Positions 33,346 through 44,795 of a stretch of DNA of 64,000 nt are shown one piece after another (position 1 is the stretch's first letter; every line of letters begins with the position of its first letter). Made by a program: the position numbers and the translations under genes. This DNA is from Limnanthes douglasii subsp. nivea (Eukaryota > Streptophyta > Magnoliopsida > Brassicales > Limnanthaceae): positions 4,143,670-4,207,669 of the forward strand of contig JAUPFV010000005.1 in the NCBI GenBank assembly GCA_036936605.1, given 5' to 3'. The notes below the pieces were generated by a model. It had not been told where the DNA came from, did not search any database, and saw only the letters and a program-made list of their open reading frames with translations.

Positions 33346-34694
33346 ATGGAATCAAATTCTGACCGAATCAGCACCTTACCCGTTGGTGTAACAGATATCA
33401 TCCTCTCTAAACTTCCAATCGAAGAAGCAGCAAGAACAAGTATCCTATCTAAGAAATGGAGGTCTAAGTGGGTTTCATTGCCCATCCTTACCATTTCTGA
33501 CTATGTTATCAAAAGACAATTTATAAACGTTGTCAATCAAATTCTTATCCAGCATTCTGGATCAATACACGTATTTACTCTTAATGTTTCAAAAAGTAAA
33601 AGCTGGGTGAATATTGAGCATTGGATTCGGTATTTATCCATGAAAGGCCTTACTGAATTTAGTCTACAAAATTTGTGGCCTCGTGGGTATAAACTGAATT
33701 CTTGTTTGTCACATTTCCAAAGTCTGGTTACCTTAAAGCTTCGTCATTGTCGTATAGATATTCCTCTTGAATTTCTCGGGTTAAACAGCCTTATGAGACT
33801 TGAATTGGAAGATGTGACTTTTGGTGATGATGGTTTCGCTATTCTAACGGAAAAATCTCCGCTGCTCAAATATTTGAGTTTGAGAGAAACGCACTATGTT
33901 ATGGCTCCTCTTAATATTATGGCTCCCAAACTTGAATTTTTCGTGTTTGAGGGATCTTATCTTGAAGCCATAAGTTTCAAAACTAAATCACTTATTTATG
34001 CATCGATTCGTTCACGTGAATGGCGACGGCGATCGATACGTGGAGACCATGTCTTCTTCGTGGAAGGATCTTATAATAATTTTAGGGTAATATTTTATTT
34101 CATTTCTTTGGGTGGCTTGAATTGTTTCATTTCATGTTATTTTTTATATATTTGATATTTATTTTTTATGATCTTCTATGGATCAGACAATGTGGGAAGC
34201 TCTTCGGACCAAACCTTGTATTTTATCTAATATTCAACATCTACACTTAGATATATTCAATATTCAAGATTTGGATGATCGGTCTTCTGCGGTCAATCTG
34301 ATTGCTAACTGTCCAAACTTGGATAAACTTTCCATTTATGCTGATGAGGTAAGTCTCTTATTGTTCTGGTCCAGACATTACGTTCAATTTACCGAATTTG
34401 ATGTGATTTTGTTATATATAAGAATCCTCTAAAAGAGTTGGAAATCTAAGTGATGTAGAAAAAACATCATTTAGTGCTTCAAAGCTGAAAACAGTAGAGA
34501 TAGAAGAGTTTTCGGGTCTGAATTGCGAAATGGAGTTTGTGGAACTCTTGCTTTCCAAATCGCCGGTGCTCGAGTCAATTGTCATCAAAGCTAGTAAATC
34601 AGTGAGCAACTGCAATAGCCACAAAATGTTAAAAGAATTGACACGCTTTCGTCGTGCTGCACCTTATGCGGAGCTAACATTTTTAGACTCCTAA
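33346..34694 (+). pseudogene. F-box/FBD/LRR gene, copy A (splice site damaged)
   Basis: The most complete of the four copies. Exon 1 (33346-34086, 247 codons) has the F-box at residues 5-50 (DRISTLPVGVTDIILSKLP) and leucine-rich repeats after residue 90 (LVTLKLRHC, LMRLELEDV, LLKYLSL). Exon 2 is 34187-34348 (54 codons). Exon 3 (about 34422-34694) carries the FBD domain (SKLKTVEIEEFSG, then LLLSKSPVLESIVI). Together about 390 residues, normal for this family, whose members recruit substrates to SCF ubiquitin ligases. Both introns are phase 0. The intron 2 acceptor is AA where copies B and C have AG. The next AG is one base downstream and would shift the frame to a stop nine codons on. The final codons also end early (TAA at 34692). 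Confidence 0.85.
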
Positions 34695-35761
34695 GACAAA
34701 TAGATCTCAACCTAGTTTTATTTTGGTAAAACCACTTGAATTCTCTAAGCTGAACTTGTAGTGGTTTTATTTTTGTGTTTGTTTTGAAGTGGTTAAGTTT
34801 CTGCAGAGACCTAATCTAGTTTTGGTATTAAGGTGGTACATAATCTTAGTTGTACTGTAAACCTCTAATCTACTTTTATGATTAACTAATGGATCTTATA
34901 AACGTTGGGTTGCGTTTCTTTTTCTTCGAGTTTTATAAATTAATTTACTATTTATTTTCATGATAATTTATTTAATAAATCATTTTAGAACAAATGAAAC
35001 CAATATACAAGCTATTTAAAAGTTTAAAATGAAAAATTAATAGAAAAATTTATACACAAATAAGAATTGAAATAACTGGATAAATAATTACTAAGAGTAA
35101 AATATTTGTGTACAGTGACACAACACTTTTATAAATTTAGTCTCCTCAATAAAAAGGTCACTTACAATGGATTAAATTTTTTGATTTTGCCAAGTCGAGG
35201 GACTAAATTATAAATGCAAGTCAAAATTGAATTTAAAGACTTTACAAATCTAGAGACCCTCACCAGTGAATTTGAAATCGAAAGATTAAATGATAAATAA
35301 TAACACGAGATAGTAGATGGACTATTCACTTATTAAGCCTAATATAGTCTTTAGCATGATGAATAGTAAAGTTTCAAAACGATAATCCTTTTAAGTGAAT
35401 CGTAATTAAAATTTTAGACAAAATATTAATTTTTTATATTAGTAGTCTTGATTATATTTGATAATGGTGTAATTAGTGTTATATTTGATAATGGTGTAGA
35501 AAATAGAGTGCGAACCAATCAGTGCATCAATTTTTGTGAATGTGTAAATATTTATATACTTATGTGCATATATTAACAAAATGTCTTCCAATTACTCATT
35601 TCCATTATAGTTTATATTATTATACCACCCACTCAATTTATTCCAAGGAAACTTAACACTTCGGCTAGACTAAGTGATCCAAAAACATCGACATCAGCGC
35701 ATTTTATGGGAGCGACCAATTTTGTTTACATTCAAAGCAAAATAGTCTACGATGAGATTTG
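34695..35761. other. 3' flank of F-box copy A
   Basis: No gene. It aligns with 50521-51607 (B) and about 61180-62370 (C). The last ~70 bp contain the start of the open frame seen at 51542 in copy B (ATNFV, then KIVYDE) before similarity stops at 35761. Confidence 0.65.
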
Positions 35762-37261
35762 TTTTTAATTCAGTAACAAATTTATTACCAAATTGAAAGA
35801 TACAATTCGTTTTGAGTAAAGTAGCTGACTTACATGAGCTGAAGGGTGAATTACAAAGAAAGAAAGCTGCAAGTAGAAGGACTAAGCTAAGCTTTTCTGA
35901 CTAAAGACCTGCGCAAAACCATATGGACTCCATAGCTATTCTAGAAAGCTCAAAGAGAGGGGAGAGCTTCATAGAAAACCCATTACTCCAACCCGACTCT
36001 TTCGATGATGAACACCAGCTTTCATTACGCCAAAGATCAGAAAACAAACCCTAGAAATTCTAGAGCCCCAAAATCAAAACCCACTGCAAGCTCCAAGCTC
36101 ACCCAATCACATGCAATGCAACACCAGCTCGATCTCTCCACTGAAAGCTATCTTACTGGATTTAAACGAAGAATAAAACAACAAACACTTCTTCAAACAC
36201 CAAAGACTTCGACGAGATCAAGCTCCAAGATTGAAAGCTCAAACCACGAGCTGATAGATTAGGGCTCAGCAACAGAAACTGCTACGATTCGCAGAATACA
36301 AATCAGATTCGAGAACATCTAACGAACTTGCCAAATGCAAGTATAGAATCTTCACTCTTCCAGAAAGGCTCGGAGGAGACAAACTCTACAATCATAAAAG
36401 ACAAGGTAAACATTTTACAATTAAAGCTAGTTAACTCTTAATTGGCCTATCCCCAAGTTATCAAGAACAAGAATTGATTGCAGAGGATTGGGGGGAACAA
36501 AGCTCTTATATTGACTTTTCATCTTGCACTTGAGAGTCCACCTTCCAAGCCAGTCGGCTGCAAGGTTTGGCTCTCGGTAAACATGATTAAGAGTCATCAA
36601 AGGGGAAAAAAGTCTCTGATTCGAGAAAAAAAATTGCTCAATCTGGACAATTGATTTTCCAGAAGTGAGCAGAGAGATTAATTTCTCCGAATCACTTTCA
36701 ATATCAATGTTTGAAAAACCTTTTATCTTACAAATAATCAAGCCGTCCAACAGGGCTCTAGCTTCAGCTGGAATATGCGATTGCTTTTCATAGTTGTTGC
36801 CATAGCCCAAAATAAAGTTACCCAGGTGGTCTCTGATGATGATTGTTCCGCTGGTTTTACCAGATTGAGCACAGCAAGTATCAGAATTCATCTTCAAAAG
36901 GAGGAACCCAACAAAGGTAATTGATACACTTTTTAATATCTTTATGCAAATAGCAACCCAACTCGTGAGCAGCATTCTCACAATTCTTCTAATATTAGAG
37001 TTTAATTAGGTTAAAGTAGTCAAGAGATAAAACAATATGTTTAATGTGCTGAATTGAAAACTTAGCTGTAATGGATGAATCTTTGAATTTAACACTATTC
37101 TTCGTTTGCCAAATGACCCAGTTTATGATGGCAACACCATCAATTACACAAATCATACCTAAACTTCTACCATGTGAATCATTCTTAATTAAACGTGCGG
37201 TGGCATAAAAGTTTTGTACTAATTCGATATACCATTCACACTTGAATCTAGCAATATTCAT
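35762..37261 (-). pseudogene. LINE-type RNase H relic
   Basis: Minus-strand frame 36981-36427 (184 codons) has the plant 'reverse transcriptase-like' RNase H fold. It shows D in KMNSDTCC, RDHLGNFILGYGNN, E in AEARALLDGL, D in IESDSEKLI and D in REPNLAADWLGRW, so all four acidic positions are present. Frame 37261-36995, in another phase, resembles the region before it. No reverse transcriptase is left, consistent with 5' truncation, and no clear poly(A) is seen at 35762. 35762-36420 would be its 3' non-coding part. Alternatively it is a solitary RNase H-like gene fragment. Its left edge cuts segmental copy A. Confidence 0.7.
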
Positions 37262-37434
37262 CCACCCTACGCCACTATTAGGTTCAATAAGTCTAAATTT
37301 TTTTGCATACTTTCAACTTGGATCAGTTCATCGTAATCCAAATACATACCCGCGTAAAAATTGGTTACACCTCATGCTGCATGCGAATTACGGACGCGAA
37401 CCTCCCCTTTGCCGTGATGTTCGATTGTCTGGCT

Positions 37435-37670
37435 CTATGATTCTTCCACCTCTTCATACCCCGAACTTTTTTCGGTATTTGTTCTTCGTCTCGCGGATGA
37501 TGAATCATCTCCTCCACCCTTCCGGGTGTGCTTTGATTTTCTCGAAGACATTACGATAAACTTGTAGGATTTGTTTTGTTTGAAAAAAAAATAGAGAGAG
37601 AATTGTAGTTGATTTAGAGAGGCATTGATGGTGTGAGTGAAGAAAGGGGGGTGAGAGGTCTATTTATAGA
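37435..37670 (-). pseudogene. minus-strand promoter and 38-codon ORF of unknown origin
   Basis: On the minus strand a TATA box (TATAAATAGACC, about 37668-37657) is followed by a CT-rich leader and an ATG at 37551. The frame has 38 codons (SSRKSKHTRKGG, then an acidic end) and stops at 37435. The layout looks like a real gene start. After the stop, other frames continue with NFYAGMYLDYDEL, suggesting a frame-shifted longer protein that I cannot name. It points away from the hAT transposase gene. Confidence 0.4.
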
Positions 37671-38361
37671 TTTTAAAAAAAAATTAAAGTAATCGTTATC
37701 GATAACGTCATCGCTGACGTCATCGATTAGGATATCCTGACTATTTGTCCGGGTATCAAAATTTAGCTTCCGGATATCCAGATTTCGGGTCTGGATATTT
37801 GAATCGGCAATTCAGATATCCGGATTTCAGGTCCAGATATGCGAATTGGGAATTCGGATATCCGGATTTTGGGTCAGGATATCCTATTTTTTATAAATTT
37901 TTTAATTTTTGTAATTGGTCTCCCCTATAAATATAGAAGACCCTGAATCCAAACTTACCATCTCTCAAGTATAATTTACATCTCTCTAAATCTCTCTACT
38001 AGTTCTAGAAATTTTATAAAAGTCTACTTTCTTATTTTATATATTGTAGTTCTACTTTCGGAATCATTCGATTTTTTTTTTGTTAATTTTATTTTATTTG
38101 ATAAAAACACTTAAATAATATTGTGATAAAATTATAATAGCTCAATTAAGAGCTTCGTATAATTTCAAGTTATTTACTTGTTGTAGTTGTTTAGATTAAT
38201 TGTTTTAAGTTTATTTTTATTTTGAATAAAAAACTAAACAAGTATAAATTTATTTGCGATATTGGTTGTTATTAGTCTAAATTTAGTTTTTATTAATTGT
38301 GATATTAGTTTTGATTAGTATTTTATTCCATATTTAAAAAAACGTTGTTTTAAGTTTTAAA

Positions 38362-40500
38362 ATGGCTTCAAAACGTAGAAATATTAATGCTCACCCACCC
38401 GCTAATGTAGATCTTAATACCGATGATGATTTTCCTAGAGACTCCCCTCAAATTGACAGACTCGCCTCCCACGAAATTGGTGGTGGAAGTACTAGTGGTG
38501 AGTCGAGGTCTCGTAAGAAAACAGGTTGGATTTGGGACCACTTTAGTGCATCAGATGATAATATCTCTACTATTTGTAAAGTGTGCAATAAAAGTTATCT
38601 TTATAGAGGAGAAAATAAAAATATGGGCACTAGCACTATGGTAAAACATTTAAAAAACATGAATTATTTGATCCCTTAAAACCTGATGAAAATAATATTT
38701 GCATAAACCCTCAAACCGGTCTTCCTTTCGAGTTTAACCACGATTTGTATAGGGAAGAAACAATGATTTATGCAAGGTAGTTTACAACCTTTCGATTTTG
38801 AGGATACTTATAGATACGAAAATTGGATAGAAGTTTGGGTAAGCCCATAAGCCAAAAGCATTCCACGTAGCTCTTTGCGATCGCTAGCCTTTCAATATTT
38901 TAAAAACAAATTATTGAAACTATGCTAGCTTTGCCATGGAATGTTTCTATTACTAGTGACATAGCTTCTTTTACTGATTTTGATATGATATGTGTTACCC
39001 TTCATTGGATGGATCCCGAATGGGTACTCCAAAGGAGAATTATGTGGTTTGACTCTATTGGTCAGCATAACACACAATTAATTAGAGAGAGTATGGTTGA
39101 ATGCATGAATATTTATGGAATTAAAAATAAGATTACGTCTATTTCTTTCGATAATGCATCTGCTAATTTGAGTGCTATAAAATTCTTTAGACAAGATTGC
39201 ACTCCCATTTTTCCTAAATTGTTTCACACCACATGTTTATACCATGTAGTTCAATTAGTTGTGAAAGATGGAATAGTATGATTTTGGAAGATTATATTGC
39301 TCCTATTAAAAAAGGGATCCTATTTTGCACGACCTCTACTGCTAAAAATAGCTTTTAAAACACTTGTTCTTGAAAATGAGAAACCATATAAGAAACTTAT
39401 ATTAGATGTCGAAACTAGATGGAATTCTACTTATACAATGCTTGCACGTGCTCATGTCTTTAAAGAAGAGATTATGTCACTTTATAATGCATCTTATCCT
39501 GATACAGTTTGAAAATAAACATTGGAGATATTGTGTAATCATGTTAAGATTTTTATAACTTTTTAATAAAAATACTCTAACCTTTTCTTCACAAAATCAA
39601 CCTAATGTTCATTTGGCCATTTTCACAATTATTAATCTTTCCATGCATATGAATTCATTTAGATCAAATTTTGTATGCGTAGACATGGTGCCCCAAATGG
39701 AATTAAAGTTCCAAAAGTATTTTCATCCAATCCCTATGACTTATTCTATTGCTTGCATTTTGGATTATTTTTCACAAAAGGATCAATTTGAATTGTTAGT
39801 TAAATGGTTTTATGAATCCTTACAGTTTTCTGAAGCTAGTCCACCGGATGATCCAGTTGACCCTGAAGGGTATATTGCCGGCGTATATGATTGTATACAT
39901 ACTATGTATGATAAGTATGCTGAAAAATATAGACCAAATACAACTTTAAATGTAGGGAGTAGTAACAATAAGGGTAGAGGGAGATTTTCTACTAACTATG
40001 TTCAAATGACAATGTTACGAAGAAATAAATTTAGCGAAACCCCTCAATCTGATAATGAGTTATCTATATGTTTGAGCAGTAGGTTTGATTTAACGAATTT
40101 TCTCGACCATGGTATTGAAGATATTATAAGATGGTGGGGTACCAAAACTGATGAGTATCCTATTCTTTGCAGTTTTGTTAAAGAGATTTATGCAATACAT
40201 ATGTCTACAGTTGCAAGTGAGTGTGATTTCAGCCAAGCGAGGTTGCAATACACGACTAAGAGAACAAGATTGACGGGAAACACACTTTTAGTGCTCGTGG
40301 CAATCAAGGATTGGACCTCGGCGGATAAAAAGATGCAAGACAAAGAGTTTAGAGACGAAATGAATGTAGACGACATCTTCGAAGACTATCCAGATTAATA
40401 TGAACATACACTTGAACAAGAAATTATGGAAGAAAACGAGTCTTCAAGTAATTTAAGTGAGGAGGATGAGGATTATACTTATGAAGAACAAGATGAATGA
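38362..40500 (+). pseudogene. hAT transposase
   Basis: Pieces in order: 38362-38679 encodes a KR-rich start and a BED zinc finger (WDHFSA, C-K-V-C, then KHLKN). The second histidine is pushed out of frame by an indel in an A-run at about 38652, after which the other frame continues ELFDPLKPDENN. 38922-39281 has the catalytic-core features NVSITSDIASF, LHWMDPEW and SFDNASANLSA, with the conserved D-N-x-x-x-N. 39297-39512 is next. 39613-40398 ends with the hATC dimerisation domain (STVASECDFSQAR, then KRTRL). A stop at 40396 precedes an acidic tail that stays open to 40500. The enzyme would cut and paste the element; several stops and frameshifts disable it. Confidence 0.87.
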
Positions 40501-40619
40501 TGTTTGTAATAGTTTTTTTAGATTTTGTATCTTAATTTGAAAATATTTGTACAACTAATGGCCCATAAGAGTATAAACTGTGAACGGTTAAATAAACAAA
40601 AAACATATTTACCTTTTAT

Positions 40620-41330
40620 TATAATAACAACAGTTGTACTATCAAATAATTATAAAATATGATTATTGGTTTAAAAAATAATAACAACACTAGTAATATA
40701 TAAAACAAAATCACAATAATAATAATAATAATCAAAATGTAACATTAAAATTATAACAATATAATTGTTATATTTTATCATGATAAAATATGTTTTTGGT
40801 TTAAAAAATCATAACAAATACGTGTAATATTTATAATCAAATCACAATAATAATAATCCAAATATAATAATAAAATGAAAACCATATAACTTGTAATATT
40901 TTACCATCATAAGGTATAATGTTTGTTTAAAAAATAATAACAACACTACTACTATTTATAACCAAGTCATAATAATAATAATATTCAAAATGTAATATGA
41001 AAATTATAACCATAAAACTTGTAATATTTTAACATGATAAGATATAGTTTTGGTTTATAACATAATATCAACACTTTTAATATTTAAAACCAAAATATAA
41101 TAATAATATTCAAAATGTAATAATAACATTATAACCTTAAAAGTAATATTTAAAATTTTGGTTTATAAAATAATTATAACACTTAAAATACTAATAGCCA
41201 AATCATAATAATAAATTTGTAATCATATACATTATAAAAATATTTTTTAAATATAACTTAAGGTATGATTTTGGTTTATAAGATAATTACAACACTTATA
41301 ATACTTATAACCATATAATAATAATAATCC
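40620..41330 (+). repeat. ~125-bp subterminal repeats of hAT-2
   Basis: About five AT-rich units with 'ttggtttaaaaaataat..aacac' and 'tgtaatattttaacatgat', aligning with the array at 8510-9345. Frequent (AAT)n runs lie inside. Confidence 0.65.
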
Positions 41331-41584
41331 AAATTTATACAGGTCTAACATGTAGCATAATAATTAAAATTTAAGCAGGTCTGACAGGTTACTGCTTATG
41401 CATAATAATAATAATCAAATTTTAAACAGGTATAGTAGGTTACTTCTTATGCAAGTCTAACAAATAAACAAGTCTGACAGGTTACAGATCTGGCAGGCCA
41501 GGTATGCAAATACGCATTTAATTTCTTACAGATACCCATTTATTTCTGACAGGTCCAAACCCATTTGCCACCCCTACTTATAAG

Positions 41585-42023
41585 ATTGAGACCTTTGAAC
41601 TACTTGTAAATTGAGACCTTTGAACTACTTGTAAATCGAAATCACAACAATCATGGCTCTTGGATTTGTTTACTGTCTCTAAAGATTTATAACGAAAACC
41701 AAGTTAAAGTTGTTGTCTTTTCCAAAAATAATAATGATTAAATGTTACAAAACTTATCAAATCTGATTTTTTTCTTAAATACAGCATATTCTACCTCATT
41801 TGATATGAGAGCTTGATTCTTCTTGAATTAAATACAAGAGATGATAATTCGATAAGGAATTATATTATTCAAGAGAAAATGATTAATAAAAAATATATTT
41901 TTCCATAGATAGCACGATTCTTCTTGTATTAAATGCAAGAGGTAAAATTGAGAAAAGATTAAAATTAATTTAAAATGAGTTGTTTCAATATGATATCACG
42001 ATTCTTGAAAGAGATAGATCCAT
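41585..42023. other. AT-rich spacer
   Basis: Nothing recognised beyond a loose repeat of 'attcttcttg.attaaat.caagag' at about 41817 and 41930. Confidence 0.4.
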
Positions 42024-42039
42024 AATATGCCAAAAATAA

Positions 42040-42258
42040 CCACAAAGGGGTAGCCGAGATGGTTGAGTAAGGTATGCTTGTGACCAAAGGTCATGAGTTC
42101 AAGTCTCTCTACATTTGCTTTCTCGACTGAGCCTGACACCTTGTATGGTTTACCTTCTGGCGTTGGTTTATAGGCTATTACGTCAGATTGAGGGTTTACC
42201 CTGTGCGCACTCATTGCACTCTGAGTAGCGGCTGCGGGTTCCCTCCAAAAAGAAAACA
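42040..42258 (+). mobile_element. tRNA-derived SINE
   Basis: The head resembles a tRNA, with an A box (TAGCCGAGATGG, 42051-42062) and a B box (GGTCATGAGTTCAAGTC, 42089-42105) about 26 nt apart, the internal RNA polymerase III promoter. A tRNA-unrelated body and an A-rich tail (CCAAAAAGAAAAC) follow. A 16-bp target duplication, AATATGCCAAAAATAA at 42024-42039 and AATATGCCAATAATAA at 42259-42274, confirms retroposition. No protein is encoded. The minus-strand frame crossing it is chance. Confidence 0.9.
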
Positions 42259-42274
42259 AATATGCCAATAATAA

Positions 42275-42959
42275 TAATAAATTCAACAAAAATAAATATT
42301 TGACTATTACATAGTAAAAATATAGCAATGTTTCATTTACAACTCAAAATGAATATTTATTTTTAGTGTAAAAGCGCTTGAAAATCTCTTGATCATTTGG
42401 ATGATACTTAAAAATTTGAGTTCTTTTTCGATGATCCAACTCCAAATATTGATTTTTAATATATTATTTGAAGATGATGGATCACTTGATGAAGGATTAG
42501 GAGTATGTTCTTCAAATGGTCTTTGTGTTGATTCTGTTATGATAATATAAGTATTAAACACCTGAAATTTAGAGGTATATGTTAAAGCTTGGGCGACATT
42601 CTATAAACATATCAAACTAAATCATCTATTAAAATCTCAACAAACAAAACAAAATTCACAGGTGATATGAACAAACCTAAAATTAGTAACCAAATCATTT
42701 GAAAACTTAAATAGAGTTAGTAATCAAATCACTCCAAAACACATTTTATTATTCAAACTTTATTCTTATTATAAGATCTTATTATTTAAATATAATCATT
42801 TAATTAGTAAACTTGGTATAAAAAATTATTACTTAAATACAAATAATAAATTACCAAACTATGATTAATAAACATATATAAATGATTCAGGTACAATTTG
42901 TTTTTGAGTGTCTATAAGGTTTAAACTCATGACCTACAGTAAGAACATTAGGTTCTTTA
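42275..42959. other. AT-rich spacer
   Basis: No gene recognised. Confidence 0.4.
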
Positions 42960-44795
42960 CCACTATACTAAACAATGTTTTGAAATTTAAGGTATGTCAT
43001 AACATAGAGTTATGGGATTATGATATAAAGTTCGAAACAAAACAAAAAATAAAGGTTCATGCCTTAGTTATTTTTCTAAAGGGTTCCAGTCCGAGAGACC
43101 TATTACGATAAACGAGGATTCATAAGATACCTAGAGAATCAGGACTGATATAAAAAGTAACGATCAATAATCATGAGAAATAATCTAACTCGTATCTCTA
43201 ACATGAGATATCTTAAACCAGTCCATCAAGTTTCTGTTTCTAACATCCAATAATGAAGTTGATTATGAAGCTACAATTACGGGACATCACCTAGCAATAA
43301 TTTATAGGGACAATAAGGTAAAACTCTTAAACAACACACAACTAGTGATTACTCAAATGTCAAAACATGCTGCAAAAAAAGAATATGATTTAATACTTTA
43401 CGAAAGTAAAGTGTTCAGTTTTTTAATTTGCATATGTTGAATTAAAACAAGTTCATAGGGCATTAAATTCAATAACTGATGAACTCACCTTTTTCTAGTA
43501 TACATCTTCAGTATCGGGAATAATACTACGACAAAATCCTTCCATCACGTTGTCAAATCATTTTTTTCTTAAACTTCACATTCAAATAGAGGACGAAATA
43601 AAAGAAGAAGCAAAATAAGAAGTAGAAGAGAAAAATGAAGAAGAAGAAAATGGACGAACGTCAACAAATTGAGTATATGACAGAAATAGTGTTACCTGAA
43701 GGCAAAAGTGAGGTATAAAAAATAAAAAGAAGGCTCACAAGTTTGTTTAAGCACATGACACATTTTATAAGAAATGATTATCCAAACCTCTATTAAGGTG
43801 CTTAGGCACGGGTGAAGCTAAGTTTATCATATAAGAATTACATAAAGGAGAAAGTAGTACCCATTTTATGTATAAAATATTATACAAAAAAATTATTCAC
43901 GGCTTCAATTACCAAACATTATGCAAGATGCAAAGAAAATAATCAAATAGTATGATACGTGCCATCGATTCACCAATTTGGTACAAGTCCCATCAAGACT
44001 ATTAGAGTCAATAATCGAGGCAATCACATTTAATATATGTAAAATGGATATTATGAGACCACTGTCGATGGCTCAACAAAGAAGAAAGTCATAATAGTCG
44101 TTTTAGATTACATCTCAAAGTGGGTAAAGGAATAACATGTGCTAACATCACGATGATATGGCTAAGTTTTTTTTTAAAATAAATTATATGGTACATGTAG
44201 AGAATTATAAGATTTATCACTACAACAATGAAATACAATAATGTTACAAAGTTATGCAAACAAAATGGAATAAAAATAAATATATTTTTATCCTTTCCAT
44301 TCTTAGCCTAATGATCAAGTTGAAGTGACTAGCACAACATTAATTATAAGCATCAAGAAGATATTAGAAATATCTGTTGGAACTTGGCCAGATTACCTAC
44401 AAGAAGTTTTATGGCAGTAATTTCAACAGAGATATGCATGCTATCTCATAGGATATCAGCATATAACGAAGCAAATAATGACCAAAATCGAAGAGTAACA
44501 ATAAAACTAGTTGAAGAAATAAGGGTCAAAGCTCATATCCGATCAAAATATTTTAAAACACTAATGAGGAATATATAAAATTCCATAATTCGGTTCAAGA
44601 GTTTTATACTTGGAGACAAAGTGTTATGATTGAATTTTCTACACACAAAGAAAAATATGCTCGAGCAATTAGACTCAAATTGGGAAGGATTCTTTATGGT
44701 TCAAGTGGAAATAAAGTTAAGAACTTACATAATACTAAAAGACAAGGGAAATAAAGTTAGGGACCCTTGAAACATATAGTATTTAAAACTCGAGC
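42960..44795 (+). pseudogene. Ty3/gypsy RNase H-integrase relic
   Basis: Plus-strand pieces in pol order. At about 43003-43090 is the RNase H approach (ELWDYDIKFETKQKIKVHAL). At about 43250-43350 is NNEVDYEATITGHHLA, the RNase H glutamate region. At about 44040-44140 the integrase start (KMDIMRPLS, then VVLDYISKWVKE) has the first catalytic aspartate. At about 44375-44410 is TWPDYLQEVLW, spread over frames. At 44411-44578 is the core end and C-terminal domain (STEICMLSHRISAYNE, then EEIRVKAHIRS). Stops and shifts are everywhere. The last part, from about 44405, is the left edge of segmental copy B. Confidence 0.78.

Larger units (their letters stand above)
37680..41576 (+). mobile_element. 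hAT transposon with decayed transposase (hAT-2)
   Basis: The right end is TGCCACCCCTA at 41576, comparable with CACCTCTA of hAT-1. The interior has a subterminal repeat block (37740-37895), a TATA box (CTATAAATATAG, about 37925), a leader, a transposase gene and a 3' subterminal array, all in the order seen in hAT-1. A matching left terminus (AGGGGTGGCA) was not found, so the left limit is uncertain. The element is a plausible relative of the source of hAT-1, though it is itself mutated. Confidence 0.8.

Noticed and set aside
36005..36262. 85-codon plus-strand frame rich in Ser, Thr and Gln
   Set aside because: Lies in what looks like the 3' non-coding part of the LINE-like relic on the other strand; low-complexity residues and no homologue recognised.
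41996..42328. 110-codon minus-strand frame
   Set aside because: Spans the SINE and both of its target duplications in antisense; cannot predate the insertion.
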